Source: Ficedula albicollis
Taxonomy: Eukaryota > Chordata > Aves > Passeriformes > Muscicapidae
Direction: 5' to 3'
NCBI RefSeq assembly: GCF_000247815.1
Contig: NC_021673.1
Span: 36,037,194-36,101,193, forward strand
Length of the DNA: 64,000 nucleotides
Under the pieces are notes generated by a model. The model was not told the origin of the DNA. It did not search any database and worked only from the letters and a program-made list of their open reading frames with translations. The position numbers and the translations under genes were made by a program. Positions 29,227 to 43,088 of the stretch are shown piece by piece (position 1 is the first letter of the stretch; each line of letters opens with the position of its first letter).

Positions 29227-29437
29227 CTCAGTGCCACATTAGCTGGGTGCTTCCATGCCCAGTTGTGAAACTTTTGTTTCACACAGCCTGGAACAAAAAT
29301 ACAGGAAACACATCCTTAATGTTAGCTGAGTTCTTTTTGCCTTCTAGCTTTGTTATTTTTCTGCCAATGGAGTAGATTGATTTACTGATAACAAAGAAAT
29401 GTATCCATCCACATAATGATCCAATTGTTTAGGTACA

Positions 29438-29677
29438 AGTTGTGGCAGGGGAGGTTTAGATTAGATATTAGGAAAATTTTATCACGGGTTGATAAAATTT
29501 GAAAGGGTTGTAAACAGACTTGTGGAGTCATCATCCCTGGAAGTGTTCAGAAGGCATGTGACTATGGCCCTTGAGCACATTGTTTAATGGTGAACATGGT
29601 GGTGCTGCTGCACTGATAATTAGCTCTAATGATATTAAAGGTCTTTTCCAACCTTGAGGCTTCTATGATTTTATTAT
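29438..29677 (+). mobile_element. CR1 LINE 3' tail fragment
   Basis: Recognisable CR1 3' segments appear in order: ggcaggggaggtttagatta, gatattaggaaaatttt, gtggagtcatcatccctgg, then ttaaaggtcttttccaacc and ttctatgatt. This is a short, diverged, 5'-truncated copy in the same direction as CREB5. It cannot encode protein. Confidence 0.88.
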
Positions 29678-30344
29678 GAAGTACAGAAATTATTACAATA
29701 GCATTCAGAAAGGAAATGGGTACTTTGGGTCTTTACCATGTCCCGTTTGCTTTGACCTCTGTAGTCAAAAGTCAAAAAGGCTCTGGGTGAACTCCCTCTG
29801 ACTTAGAAAATGGCATATTGGAATAACTCTACTGGACTTATCTATTTGGAAATACTCAAAAATCATTGTTAGGTTGAAATGGTGCAAGTCTCTACACAAT
29901 AAAGTTATCACACCCAAGAATGAAATTGTATAAGTGAAAATTGATGTACACTTTAGCAATATCTCTCTGAGACATCTCTGCACGTAATATCTTTCCCTGA
30001 ATATGTCTCTTTCTTTTTACAAAATTGGGCCAATGAATTGTGCCCATTAAATGCTAAATTTACTAGCTGGTGTTTGCTGAATCTGGCCCTTATTAAATGT
30101 CCAGACAAGCTTGTTGTAGTTTATTTTGTAGGACGTCTGGTTAGAACATTAAATACAACAAGGAAAAATAAACTTAAAAGTAAAATGGTTCAACCCCTGC
30201 CCTACTGGGAATTTTTTTTTCCTTGATTGAATAGAAGTAGAAACAGGTCACTGTTTCCAAGTGAATTATCCCAAATTTAAAAATTGGATCAAATAATTTT
30301 TGCAAGGGCAAATCTTACCAAGAAACACTAATTTTTTTAAAGGT

Positions 30345-30437
30345 TGGGTTTTTTTGGTTGTGGTGGTAGGGGGGTGTTTTTGGTGTTTTGTTTTGTTTCG
30401 GGTTATTTTGGGGTTTTGGGGTTTTTTTGTGGTTCTG
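30345..30437 (+). repeat. G/T-rich low-complexity tract
   Basis: About 93 bases on the + strand consist almost only of G and T, with repeated ggttttggggttttttt-like units. Several short G runs could form a G-quadruplex in DNA or in the CREB5 pre-mRNA. Confidence 0.7.
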
Positions 30438-32194
30438 GTTCATGTGATTAAATTAGTTTCTACTATAATGGGAAGATTTTGATAGAACCAACAACATTTG
30501 CCGGTAAAAAGATTTTTAAAACAACCTTGAGTATCACTCAGTATAAGTTCTGTTTCTATTCATTTTTTGCTTATTATGATTAAAGTTTTTCTTCTGAGAT
30601 TCTAGCTGTAGTTCTTTTGAAAAGATAAATGAAAATTTTAGCTGCAAAAAAATATTACATATGGGTGTGCCAGCTCATGACAGGCTGTGCATCTGCCACT
30701 GGAAAAGAAAAAAAAGCTGTTCCTTTAAATTTTTTTTTGCCTTTTCTCATGCTCTGATGTCCTCAGGAAATTTTTAACTTATCATCAGAATGAGCAGTGT
30801 TAGCAATGAGCTTCTGTATTTCTTAAGCAGCCTAGCAGAAATTTCCACATTAATCTTAATTACTCAAAGGTTTTTAACAATCTGAGGTCTGTAAAAGTCA
30901 GTATTTCCCCCTGTTACTACACAGCAACAGTGATAATATCATTAAAATTCCCAAATTTTCCATTTTTCTGTATTAGACTGAAGGGGAATTGACTGTCTAA
31001 GACATATTGATTAGGAAGTTTATTGATAGTAATCCCTGCAATAATTTTTTCTGAGAATTCCTCAGGAATGTGTAGTTACTATAAACATCACATGCACTGC
31101 TAGTACACTCAGCAAGCTGGGATCTCAATAATGAGGCTTTAGTATCCTGTGTGTTAAGATTTGGGATATTCCACCACAAAAGCTCTCAGAGCATTTGTGG
31201 GGAAGGGTTACCTGCTCTGTCACCCTCTTTCTTTCCCAGTTTGAATTCTGAGCCTTGGGACATGTTTGGTTTTGCTTGTTTTGAAGTGACAGATTTTGTT
31301 AATTTATTACTCCATCCAGTCCTGATTAAACATCATCTGTCAGGCCAGCATCCTGCCCAGCTGTTCATGTCTTCCACTTCCTAATGTTCCTGGTATTTTT
31401 AATGCTTTGCTTACAGTTGCAAATACTTTCACATGCTGTTGAGCAAATTGGGTGAAATGTAACTGTTCCATGGTTTTGATTAGGAAAACACCCCAAAATT
31501 AAAGACTAATTTCTATTAAAAAGTGGGCTCCTGAGTCATGCTTTGCTGAAAATGAAATGTTTCCCACTTAGATGGAAATAAAAATAGGTGCAGTGATAAC
31601 AGTGCCAGGGTCTTCCACATGTCCCCTCTGCATCACCAGGACCAAAGTAGCATCCTTAGCTGGTCACCATGTGGCTCTCTTGGTAAAGCTCTAATTTGTT
31701 AGTGCCTCACCTCAGAAGTTGCTGGAGAAGGTAGGATGGGTATGCAAATGTATAGTAATGTAATTATTATGTATCAGCATTGTCATAGTGCCTGAAGAGC
31801 CCAATATATTGTTCGGAGAATCTGTGGGCGGATGCTGAAGTAATAGGAAATTACAGTGACTGTGGGTGGTAGAACAGAAACCCAGAGGTAAAAATACCAT
31901 AAAATGGGAGATATTAATACTGAAAGTATGAACCAGGAACACAAACCATTCCTAAAGCATCCCCTGAATGTTTCTGTAAAGCAGTGTTCCTTCACATCTT
32001 TAAAACTGGCACGGCATGTCGCTGTTATGAACAAACTCCATGGATAACGTTGCATCCCACTGTTGTTTAGACACTGGGCAGGGAAGGCAGGGGTGGTGTG
32101 ATAGATGAGCTATGCAGCACTTATTGTAAACTGAATATTACTTTGTGAAGTCATAATTTTGTTTTGCTCTAATTACAAACATATTAATTAGGCA

Positions 32195-32345
32195 CTACCA
32201 CAAATAGGGCACTCGTTCCCAGCTAAAACCCTGCCTGTGACAGTGACTTCCCAGCTGCACAGTAAGGTGTGCATGAATTTCCACATTCATGGACCACTTT
32301 CTGATGTAGACCACCAGTTGAGAAACACTGCTCCAGGACATACTG
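32195..32345 (-). mobile_element. Old hAT-type DNA transposon remnant (MER5-like)
   Basis: On the minus strand the sequence reads cagtgtttctcaactggtgg, then tggtccatgaatgtgg. The fallen-copy pattern 'tttctcaa...ggtccatg' is typical of non-autonomous hAT/Charlie MITEs in amniotes. It is short and diverged, so the family call is tentative. Confidence 0.4.
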
Positions 32346-35300
32346 GACATCTGGCATCCACTTTTTACGCTTAGGTAAGATGCCATCTTCATTGCTCAGG
32401 TGGTGGGACTTTATGTAGATCCAAATGACTATGTGAGAAGTAAAGAGAGTTAAATGTGTTGTATTCCACGTCAAAGCCTTTAGTAGGCTTGAATGACTTT
32501 TTATGCTAAAACGGTTTGAGGTGCAAAGTTGTAGCTTCTTAGAGAATGCAATCCTCTCAGTAACTTCAAACAGAAAAGAGGGATGCATGTTTTAGATCTG
32601 CGGTTATAATTTTAAGGAGGTAGAATGCAAATATTCTGGGTATCTCTTTTCATGTGACCATTCTAGATAAATTCTTATATCTTTTCAGTTATTATAAGCG
32701 TCCCAGGCTTCTGTTTGGAAGAAGAGAGGAAAAAGTGCGTTCCACCGGTGAATTTCTGCCACCCCTCACCTACTGCGCAATGCTGGGTGACTGTTTTTTG
32801 CTAAAAAAGAAAGCCTTGTGCCAGCTGGATGTCTTCCTGCAGTAGCTAGGTTTTCCTTGGAGGTTTCCCATCTCTATACTAACTAGGCTTGACTATGCTT
32901 GGCTTATTAGCTTTTGCAAACATCCCTGCCAAGGTGGGATGACTGTAGGCAAAATGAGTGCAGCGGGGAGACAGAGGCAAATAAGTAGGAGTGATCAAAG
33001 TCTGGAGATCTGCTGGCAGACGCGCCTCCTTCCTACGCTACAGCCAGTGGGTCCAGTGCTTTCCCCTTCTCCTTGGATGAATCAACACATCCAAGCAAGC
33101 TGTGCCAAAGCAGGGGGTGGGTGGGAGACAGCCTTAGCACTGTACGACAGCTGCTGTTTTGCCAATACATTCAGTAGGAAATTCAGAACAAAACATGCCT
33201 TTTGGGCCACGAATCTCATTAAAGTTCACCCATGATTGGGAAAGAGCGGACTTAAAAGGTTTTTGCTGGTTTAACTATGTTACAATAGAAGGCACTTTGT
33301 GGATGTTATAAAAGGCTGTCTTGAAAGTTTGGTGAAGGTGTCTGCTGCCAGTCCTAGTGAGACGCTAGAAGTGGTAAGAAATTGAATTTGCCAGCAAGAA
33401 ACATTTATTACTGCATGGCAGAAAGTGCTTCCTGTTGTAAAGACAGATTTGGCAGAGATGCTGAAGTCAATTCCCTTTAGTTTCTTCACCAGGGCTTTAC
33501 AAGAAATCAGTGATGGGAGCCAATAGATGTAGAGTAGCATTGATACTCTCCCAGAGTTTCTTTATTCTTGGTCTCCACTTCTAAATTCAGTAAAAATATG
33601 TGCATGTATTTTTACATGAAAGTATGTCATTTGTGTTTTACATGTATGTTAAAATGCATACATGTATTTTTAATCACTTTCCTTTGTGGCAAAGGCCTTA
33701 AAAATCAAAGTTACCTCAAAACATAGGAGGAAACCTTTAGCTGGCACTGCATGTAACGTTATAGCGCCAACTGCCAGTTTGCTGGGCAGTTAGTGTTTGA
33801 TTTATACTTTCACATATGGGTTTGAGTGGGTGGCTCACAGCTTTTTGGTGCCTTATTTTCCGTATTTTGTAACTTTGGTTAATGATTTCATTCACTGCAG
33901 TCCCTGTGTCCAACGGCAGAGTCCTACCCCTGATGGGCGGCATGTTTGTAACTCTTCAAGCACTGAGCTCCTCCACCGTGTTAGATCCCCGCCTTCTCCC
34001 CCCTGTTCCAGTAATGTCTTTTCCTTGCTATGCTGGAGGAGGAGGAGATCCTGTGCCAACTCTTTGAGCTCTCACTCAGCTGCTGCCTTCACAACTATAA
34101 ACGTTACCAAGCGCCCCCGTTGTTTTCATTCTCCATCCGTATACTCTATACTCACTTGGAAGTGAACCTTATGGAAATTCTGGGTTTGTGAAGAACCTCG
34201 CAGATATTTCCACTTGAAATGCCATGGCAGCAATAACACACTGTGCTTGCAGTTTGCTGTCCACCTAGTGACCTTGAACTGCTTTGCAGCAGCTGCAGAG
34301 TGAGATGCTGAGGTGGTGGCAGCTGTGCCCAAGGACCTGTGATGGCCTGAACAGGGGTGCACAGGAGGGTTTTAAAGTGGGGCAAATGAAAGAGAGTCCA
34401 ATGAAAAGGTGCGCACACACACACTGATGTGTGCACAGATGCACAGTCTTGAGTCCAGCATGAAGGAAAAGACTCACTTCAACTACTGCCAGACACATAT
34501 GCAGCAATTCAGCTCTGCAATCTGTGTGTGCAATCACTGGCAACACAAATTCAACAAAACCTTCTCCTTCACCATCCTAAATGCCACTATGATCATTTGC
34601 AAAGTTATATCCTATCTGTTTTTTAGACAATGTTGTCCCAATGCTAATGCAAAAGAGGGCAATGTGTGAGGTGACCTGCAAAATGTGTACAAACTCTGCG
34701 TCACACCACTGGTGTGAGCAGTGGAATTTCTGGGATCTTTGCTGGCACATTGTACTGGGCTTGTATCGATCATCTGTATTGAAGAGCCACAGTCTAGCTG
34801 TAAAAGGTGGCTGTGGTGGCAGTGACACACCAAGGGGCATCCATAATCCTGTTCAGTCTGCCCCACCTCTTGCGGAGTCTATAGAATTCAGAGTCATGCA
34901 CACAGGCATGGCTTTTGTGAAGTAAGCACAATCATGCTCAAACTCTGTGCCCTTTTTAAAGCCTCTGACCCAGACTGCTTATGTTATCTAGCTCATTCCT
35001 GGGGGGGTGGGGGGTTGTTAGGTTCAGGCTGGGTTTTTTTTCAGGATACTGCTTTAGCACACTATTTTGAGGAAGAAATTGAAACAGAGGAAGATAAAAG
35101 GTGTTCTGTGGTTTCTTTTTAATTGGACACTGGAGGCAAAGTGCCTCCAGATAATTTCTCAGAGAAAAGTCATTGTCTTCTCCCACTCTTGCCATTAATC
35201 TCTAAAATTATTGCACAATTTCTGTTTAATGTGCTAAGATTTCTTAATATGTTAAGACAATGTGGAAAGAAAAATTTGAACAGGAGGGAGCATGTTTCTT

Positions 35301-35660
35301 TGAATACATAATTTTAAAATCTTTTTCTGATGTCTTCATCTGTCTTGCCAGGCCTTTTGCAGTTAAACACTTCATCAAACTCAGTACGATTAAAAATACA
35401 TAGTTTTATAATGGCAATTCATCAAAAGAACTGGAAATTGCTACAAATATTGAGGGTGATGGTCATTCAGATTTTGCAGAGGCACAGATTGCTTGTGCTG
35501 TTGCTGTGTAAACCATCACTGAAAACAGGGATTCCCAACATATGGCTTGTGATATTTTCAGTTCCAGAGTTTTTTATGTGTTACGAAGGACAGCAGTGAA
35601 TGTCAATGTATTCTAATGCAATGTGGGCTTAAATGTAATAACATGCCCACAAATACTGTG

Positions 35661-35842
35661 GTACATGTATGTTCTGCTGTTTGCACAATAGCCAGCATGT
35701 TGTTTTCACAAACAAAATCTTGGTTTCCCTCAGTCTAAATTTCTATTTCTCAGTACACGTATGTTCTGCTGTTTGCACAATAGCCATCATGTTGTTTTCA
35801 CAAACAAAAACTTGGTTTCCCTCAGTCTAAATTTCTATTTCT
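35661..35842. repeat. Tandem duplication, 92-bp period
   Basis: Copies at 35661 and 35753 start gtaca(t/c)gtatgttctgct and differ at about three positions. Confidence 0.95.
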
Positions 35843-38800
35843 ATAAATTAATGTGATGTGCCACTAGTAAAGCCTTTTTTAATCAAACAGAATCAACAGA
35901 CCTAAATTTGAAGTATGCTGTGAATCCATGGAGTCCTCATACGAGCTTTTTTTGGATGGTTTGAACCCTCACAATAGTGTGGAATAACTCACTTGGACTC
36001 CCAGATTTCCAGACAGAGGGCCACCAGCAAGCTGCTATTTTCCATTCTAATTCTACTATCAGCCCAAGTAGTCTTATGTTTTTTGTCAGCACATCACTTT
36101 GAAGTTTAGTAAGTCAATGCAGGTATATTTGTTGACATTGTGATGTTGAGCATCAATCAGAAACACCAGCTATTTGAACATGACTGTGGCGTTATTTGCA
36201 AAAACAGTTACTCTAGATTTTCCCCTTCCCCCAGATCACTCTCACTCCCTGGATTGTTCTATATCCAGCTCAGAAGGACATATTTATAAGAGTTGTTATT
36301 CTGACTCACTGAGTTGAAGAGTATTACACAACTATTTTTCTGTCAGTCATGGGATAATATTGCCAAAACCTCTCTGTGGCTTTTCCTATGCATTTGCTGG
36401 TTTTGGTGGATGTTCTACTACTCAGCGAGGTGGGAAGTATTGAATGGGTATCAAAACACAGCCCCTGCTGCTGCAGAGGGTTACTCAAGCAACACTGTGT
36501 AATATAGATGCTCAGTAATCAACTCGAGGCATTGCGACAGTTTGAGTTGTTTTTGTTAATAGAGATCAAATTATGGGTGTAACTAGCTGGCAGTCTTCAA
36601 ACAGACTTTTGCAAGCTGTTTACTCAGCTGTCCCACAGCAACAACTGCATACGTGAAGTGAATTCTTCCAGTATCTCTGCTGTGGTATATTTAATTTACC
36701 CTATTTTGCCACAGTGTGAGAGAAACAAATCTTGAAGAAAGCAGGATCCGTGTCAGATGCTGCACTGCAGACAGGCTGTGAAACTAGCTGCACAGTTTGA
36801 CATCGTGGGTGAAGATTTTGTTACTTCAAAGTATACTCTTACTTATTTTCCAGTCATTTTAACTCCCAGAATCAAAAGGAGGAACAGACCAAAGAAAAAT
36901 AAATCACAGTATGTCTAGTGTAGATAACTTCTATTTTCAACTCAACATAGCTAATATTAATAATAATAATACCTTCTGGAAGCAGCTGCTGAGATTTGTC
37001 TAATTCTAGTTTAAATTAGTAAATGTCTAGTTTAAGTGAATATTATTTGGTCCACCCAAGCATTTACAGTTTATGAAACATTTGTAAAATAAATCATTCT
37101 TTCCTTTTATGGGGAAATCCTGTAAGATACATGTCGCTCTCTCGCGTATCACTTCTTACTTAAAATATAATGATTTTAAGATCAGAAAAACACATTAATC
37201 TATGCCTTCATGATTTTCAGTCAGAAGAAATAATAGAAAAAATATCCTTTTCAAAGTATGGACTTTGAAGGCTGGTGAAATTATATAGGACGCTCCTTTA
37301 AAAAAGTGAAAATCCTAAATGAGTGAGGTTGTCTCTTAATCTTACTGAAATATTTCAGAATGCTGTTTTAATTGGAAAGAATTGCTGATAAAAGTGATGG
37401 GAAAGAATTGGGAAAAATTAAAAACAGCTTGCAGGCAGTTTTAACTGCTACTATATCCCATTACATTTTCTATTCCACCTCAAATGTAAAGAGAAATAAA
37501 ATAGCAGCAGTTCTTCAAGCAGCAGAGAAAGGCTTGTGATAAGAAATGATACTATGGTCTGATTCAGGACTGTGCAGAGCCAAACTGTCTATAATACTGA
37601 AATACAGAGAAAATACAAAGCCTTGCTTGCCATCCTGTGAAGCTCTGTGCAAAACAGTGTATGTGACTTGATGGATGTTGTGGTCTGAGGCATTTCTCAG
37701 GAGCAGAGAGGGAGGAGAGCAGAAGGAGAAGAGAGAAGGTGAAGCATTTGTAAGGAGTGAGGCCAATCGATCACTTCTGTCAGCTGCACAGAAAATTAAC
37801 TACTTTACAATTCACTGGTGTATATAATATGTCATATTCCTCAGCTCCAGATTAAAAAGGTGTAGCAGTGCTGCAGCTAAGGCTGAGACTAGCTCACTGT
37901 CTTGGGCTGGTGATCAAGTTCATTTGAGCATGTGGAGCTGGTTTCAAATACTTTTTAAAAAAATAATTCAGAAAAATTTTAGTGGGCTGCTTTTGACATT
38001 GTTTTTTAAAACTTGGTAATGTCTAGACTGATTTCTTACATTGCAAAACACACCGAGTGTCCTTTTCACTGAAAAATGTTTCTTATGATTCATAGGTCTT
38101 GGACACCCAGGTCCCTTTGGACCTAGAGAACTCAAGCTATAGACTTTCATTGTCATAAAGGTGACAAAATGTATAGACCTAAACCAAAATCTGCCTGGCT
38201 GCCTTCTGAGCACTCAAACACAAGCAGATGCGGAGTTGGGCGGCAGCGCTGGCACGGACTGGGACGGGCTGACGTGTCCAGGCTCTCAGATGACACGGAG
38301 CAGTGTAGCTGCCCTGCAGCCACCACCCAGCTGGCAGGGGACAGCAGGGGAAGGGGGCTGCCCACCTGCCCACCTGCTTGCCTGTCTGCTGCCTTAGGTC
38401 TGCCATGCGGAAAAAAATGAAATAAGCAGCAAGAGAGACGGCCTCCTTGCTTAGCATTACTTTTTTTGGTGGACAATTTCTGAATTGCTTTTTGACTGCT
38501 GAATGGTTGTTTATAAACCAGGGAGAGATGAGAGACAAACAAAATGAGACCCAAAAAAAAATAATTAAATAGCCAGCCACTCAAATCCATAATCACTGTC
38601 CTGCCAGGTGATGACAGAATTGCTTCAGACTTTCTCTTTGAAGGTGCATTGCTTTGCTGTACTGGCCAGTGAAGGAGTGAATTTATTAGCTGCTGAGTGA
38701 GCAGGGGTACCTCATGAAGAAAAGAAAAACTGTGAATCAGAGGGAAAGTTGTGAGAAAGAACTTTTCGGTCAAAAATAGAAGGCTCCTTATCGAGTCCAT

Positions 38801-41679
38801 CTTGGTCAGAGCTTTGGGGAAGCACAACTGCTGTGCTAAAAAAGAAAGGATGTCAAAGAAGAGAAATAACTTATTAAATTGTAGAGCAAAGTACACTCCT
38901 ACATATGTACAAAATACACCCCTGTGTTCATACTTACAACCTATGTACGTGATCTCTTTATCTGAGTGATTATCTCTTTGACACATTACATGAGAAGAAT
39001 TACACATTCACTGATTTGTTGGATGAGTTGCATCATTGGATTTTTATTTGCATGATATTGACTGCTCAAAGCAGCCACTTAGTTAAAGCTAAATATATAT
39101 ATATTCACACAGTTTTTCTATTGTCTGTTCCTAAATTTAAGTTACTGCCTCTAGTAAGGCACAAGAAGATTGATCCTTTTTGATCCTTTTGAGACTTCCA
39201 ATATCATCAGCAGGAAAGAGTTGAAAGGAGCAGTACAGTTGCCTGTTTGTAAGAAAGTCTGCTCTTGGACTGTGGTTCTGGCTCTGCCACTAAGGTTTTC
39301 TCTGATATTGAGGCCATCTAAGAGTTTTAGTGATCTACAGTGGGTGTCCCACCACATCTAGTAGCATATCTTCAAAGCAGTGTGAGGTGCAGTACCATGG
39401 ACCTATGTAGGGACGCCTGGCAGCTTCCACAGTTGGGTCTGATGTTTACAAAATGCTTTTGGATTCCTGGAAAGCATGAAGGCTTGTTTTTCACTCACAG
39501 CAGATTGTGTCACCAATTCCCAGGCCAGTTGCCTCATAGACCTGAATTAACCAATCCAGCACTTGGATATATAAAATATTTTAAGTAGTGTGAAATTGTG
39601 CCTGCTATTGGGGAACATTGATGCAGCTTCCAGCAGAGCCAGGCTCCATGAGTGCTGGCAGGCTCCCTCCTGCCTGCTCCTATCTGAAGATGGCCACCAT
39701 CTAAGTGGTGGTAATCCTCTCCTAAATTTGGTCTTTGCTAGGTGGATCTTTATTTTCCTTTGGTGTCTGCCTGATGTTTGAGCGAGCAATATGATTACAT
39801 GTGGATTTATTGAAAACCCGGGCTGCTGCTGTACTAAATAAAAACAATGAAGGCTCAGAATTATATAGGACAGCTTTGTATTTAAATTTAATAGTTTAAT
39901 TTCACATTATGCTGCTACACATACCAGATTTTCTGCAATACAGCAGCAAATGCTTGCTTCTCTTCTTTGTCTGTTGTTGGCAATGCAATACCTGTAAACT
40001 TCTGGTTTTGTCTTTGGGGTAATTGCTTGTATTTATGATGGCAAGGAGTAAAAACATACTGAAACAGTCATGGTTACAATATTTATAGATTCTGAATGTA
40101 TATTAAATTAGAAGCAAAGGAGAAGCAGAATTACATTTGTTTTGTAACACTGTACAGCTAGAGGCCAGAACCACTCCTGCCAACGCATCTGCAAATGCTT
40201 TAGCTCGTAGCTGAGAGTCAGAGCTACACTGCTAAACATGGGTGGATGGGGCAGCACAGCACAAGTGTCACCCAGTGAATGAGGAACCCCTCAGAGAATC
40301 TGGTGAGAGTAATTAATGAATCCATTTGGAAAAGTCAGTGCCCTTCAATTAGCCTGAATGTAGCAAAGCAGATGGGATCCCATCCTCCAGGGAGAAAACT
40401 GAGAGAGATCCTAAGAAATACTGCTTTGGACTGATTTATCTGGGTAATTATAGGCCTCATTTGCACGAAACTGTTCAATATGGCTGCAGTGAGAAAATTA
40501 AGAATTTATAAAATGTTGATAGGTGGTCTAAACTATCAGTGGTAGTGGAATCATCTGTCAAGCAGGATCTTGGTTCAGAATATTAAACTAATCATCAGCT
40601 AGGAGAAGTAAAAAGCAAACTTGGCTGTGAAACTGGGGGGTGGAGGAGATGTATTTATAGAGAACCTTTTTTTTTTAGAGGCTCCTTTGAGCTTATGTGC
40701 AGTGGAAACATTCACTGCCATCCTAATTATACTTGGTGTCCTGCCTTGAAATATCCTGCAAGAGTTCAGAAGGCAGAAGAACAAGTCTAAAGAAACGTTA
40801 AGAAAAAAAAAAATTAAAAATGTTGATTGTCCTTAAACATCTGGTGGTGTAGGAACAAAACAAGAAGAGCAATGAAAGAGCATTTGAGAGCATGTGTGCC
40901 CTAGCCTTATCTCAAGGAGAGCCCTCTATCCTCATTAGGGTTCTCATTTTTAAGTCAAAGCATTGCAGGACTTGTATGAATGGGAAGCAGTATATGTCTT
41001 TTATGAAGACACATATAAACTGAAAGCCCATACATCTATATTTCAACTGTGTTTTTGTATGACAGAAAAAGAAGCAGGATGGCTTATAGAAGTGAGAGAA
41101 AAATAAACATTGTTTATGACACAATTGGAATCACATAGAAATGATGGTCTGCAGCTTCTAGGGCTGGGGGATTTTTTTGGCTGTAGGGAAATCACACTCC
41201 AGCAATGTGGACTTCCCACATATATTGTGTTTTTAGAAACACTTCAGCTCAGATAGCTCTAAGCAGCATGTTGCACAACATTTTATGAATTTGGAGCTTC
41301 AACAGTCAGGAGTCTAAAACTTTTTCACAAGTGTTCTTTAACAAAGACAACTCATAGTCCTAGATAGGCAGAACAAAGTGGCCTCACTACTCTTCCAGCC
41401 CTCCTAGCTCAGGGCTGTCATTCCAAAGCCAACCTTTCCCCCCACACATTTTCTTCCTCCTCCACAAATGTCCCTTCTCAAAGATGACAGATGTTGGTGG
41501 GTACTTGAGCAGCACACTCCTTGCCTTTTCCTACCCCTTCCAGGAGCCCTGTGCTGTATTAATGTGTTGGTTTGGGCACTATCCCCATTGAATTAAAAAT
41601 TCAAAGTGTATTCAACTGTTTTAATTACATAAAGAATTCAGTTCTGGGCAGAATGTCAGACATAACCAATACTTTACGC

Positions 41680-41809
41680 GCATGCATCTGATGGCATCAA
41701 AACTGTGAGGCTTTAATTGTAAACCTGCTTTGGACATTCACTTCGGGCATGCATCTGATGGCATCAAAACTGTGAGACTTTAATTGTAAACCTGCTTTGG
41801 ACATTCACT
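41680..41809. repeat. Tandem duplication, 67-bp period
   Basis: Copies start gcatgcatctgatggcatca at 41680 and 41747 and end in acattcact. One internal change is visible (gaggct against gagact), plus a short unlike junction. Confidence 0.95.
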
Positions 41810-42404
41810 AATGTGCATAATGTGTTAGATTTTTATTTTATTTTTTTTCTCTTACCTCAGAAGGCCTGAGATAATGGGGTGATGAGCACACTGGCCAGAG
41901 TGGTGGGGGCAGGATGTTTCTGCTCCAAGTCATCCTCTCAGCCCGACAGCAGGCGGTCTGACACTGGCACAGTTTGGCCTGTGACTGCACCTTCTCGCCC
42001 TCCACTGATAAATAAGCAGGCTAATTGAATTAATAAACAGATAGCTCTTTTCCCTGCCAGCTGGAGCACCATCAAAAGGCATGATAAATTATTTGTCAAT
42101 GCTTTAACTGCGGGGAAAAAAATGAAAAAAATAGCTGCCTCAACATTTCCTCTCCAATTCTTCTCCCACTTCCCCCCTTCCCCTGTCCACCCAAGCACCT
42201 GATTTGGTTTGCCTCAACCTCCTTGCCCCTGGTCTTTTGTCCTTTGGCAGAGCTCCAAAGAGAAGTAGCAGTGAGAGGTTCACTCATTTGGCCAGGCTGC
42301 TAATGGGTTATTAAGACTGTAGGCAGAGCAGACGTTGCTGTGGCTCCCTGGGAAAGAGGAGCAGAGGCACAGTTTTGGGGCAAGCCTGCCTGTGTCTCAG
42401 CTGG

Positions 42405-43088
42405 CAGGCTGGGGGTGAAGGGACTGAGAGCAGCCCTGCCAAGAGGGACTTGGGGGTATTGGTGAATGAAAAACAGGACATGACCCGTCAATATAAACTT
42501 ACCACAACTGTGTCCTGGGCTGCATCCAAAGCAGCATGGCCAGCAGGTTGAGGGGTGGGATTCTGTCTCTCTGCTCTGCTCTCAGGAGAGCCCACCTGGG
42601 GCAGTGGGATTCTGTCCCTCTGCTCTGCTCTCAGGAGAGCCCACCTGGGGCACTGCATCCAGCTCTGAGCTCCTCAGCACAAGGAAAGCCATGGGCCCGT
42701 TGCAGTCCAGACAAAGGCCACAGAGATGATGAGGGGGCTGGAGCACCTCTGCTATGAAGACAGGCAGAGAGAGATGTGGCTGTTCAGCCTGGAGAAGAGA
42801 GGGCTCTGGGCAGACTTTATTGTGACCTTCCTGTCCTTGAAGGGTGCCTACAGGAAATATCAGGACAAACTTTATACCTGTTGTGACTGGATAACTAGTA
42901 ATTGCTTTAAACTAAAAAATGGTAGATTTAGACCAGATAGCAGAAAGAAGATTTGAAGAAGGTTCTTTGTGATGAGAATGATGAAAAATCCAGGGAAGTG
43001 GTAGATGTCCCTGTTTATTGCAGGGGGCTGGACAATCTTTGAAGGTCCCTTCCAACACACATGGTTCTACAGTTCTATGATTGTATGA
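42405..43088 (+). mobile_element. CR1 LINE, 5'-truncated 3' end
   Basis: The segment carries classic CR1 phrases: gggacttgggggtattggtg, tcctgggctgcatcc, an agcatggccagcaggttgag stretch, ctcctcagcacaaggaa and the 3' end gtcccttccaacac followed by ttctatgatt. It is the C-terminal reverse-transcriptase and 3' UTR part of a chicken-repeat-1 retrotransposon on the + strand. It is 5'-truncated and degraded by stops. A 49-bp tandem duplication (42555-42652) lies inside it. The exact 5' boundary is uncertain by some tens of bases. Confidence 0.9.
42555..42652. repeat. 49-bp tandem duplication inside the CR1 element
   Basis: Copies at 42555-42603 and 42604-42652 begin gtgggattctgt. The CR1 family has only one such segment as far as I know, so the duplication should post-date insertion. 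Confidence 0.93.

Larger units (their letters stand above)
24909..42404 (+). other. CREB5: Long CREB5 intron, middle section
   Basis: This section has no supported gene. It includes a CpG-rich patch (25615-26090), duplications at 26114, 35661 and 41680, a CR1 tail (29438-29677), a G/T-rich tract (30345-30437) and a hAT-like remnant (32195-32345). An exon-like block lies at 33901-34010, and a 284-codon open frame lies on the minus strand at 38153-39007. A homeobox-site-like AT block lies near 41995-42100 (aattgaattaataaac context). The remainder is unremarkable AT-rich intronic DNA. Confidence 0.7.

Noticed and set aside
38290..38400. Possible + strand gene in the GC-rich patch
   Set aside because: The two + frames are under 85 codons and lack any recognisable motif.
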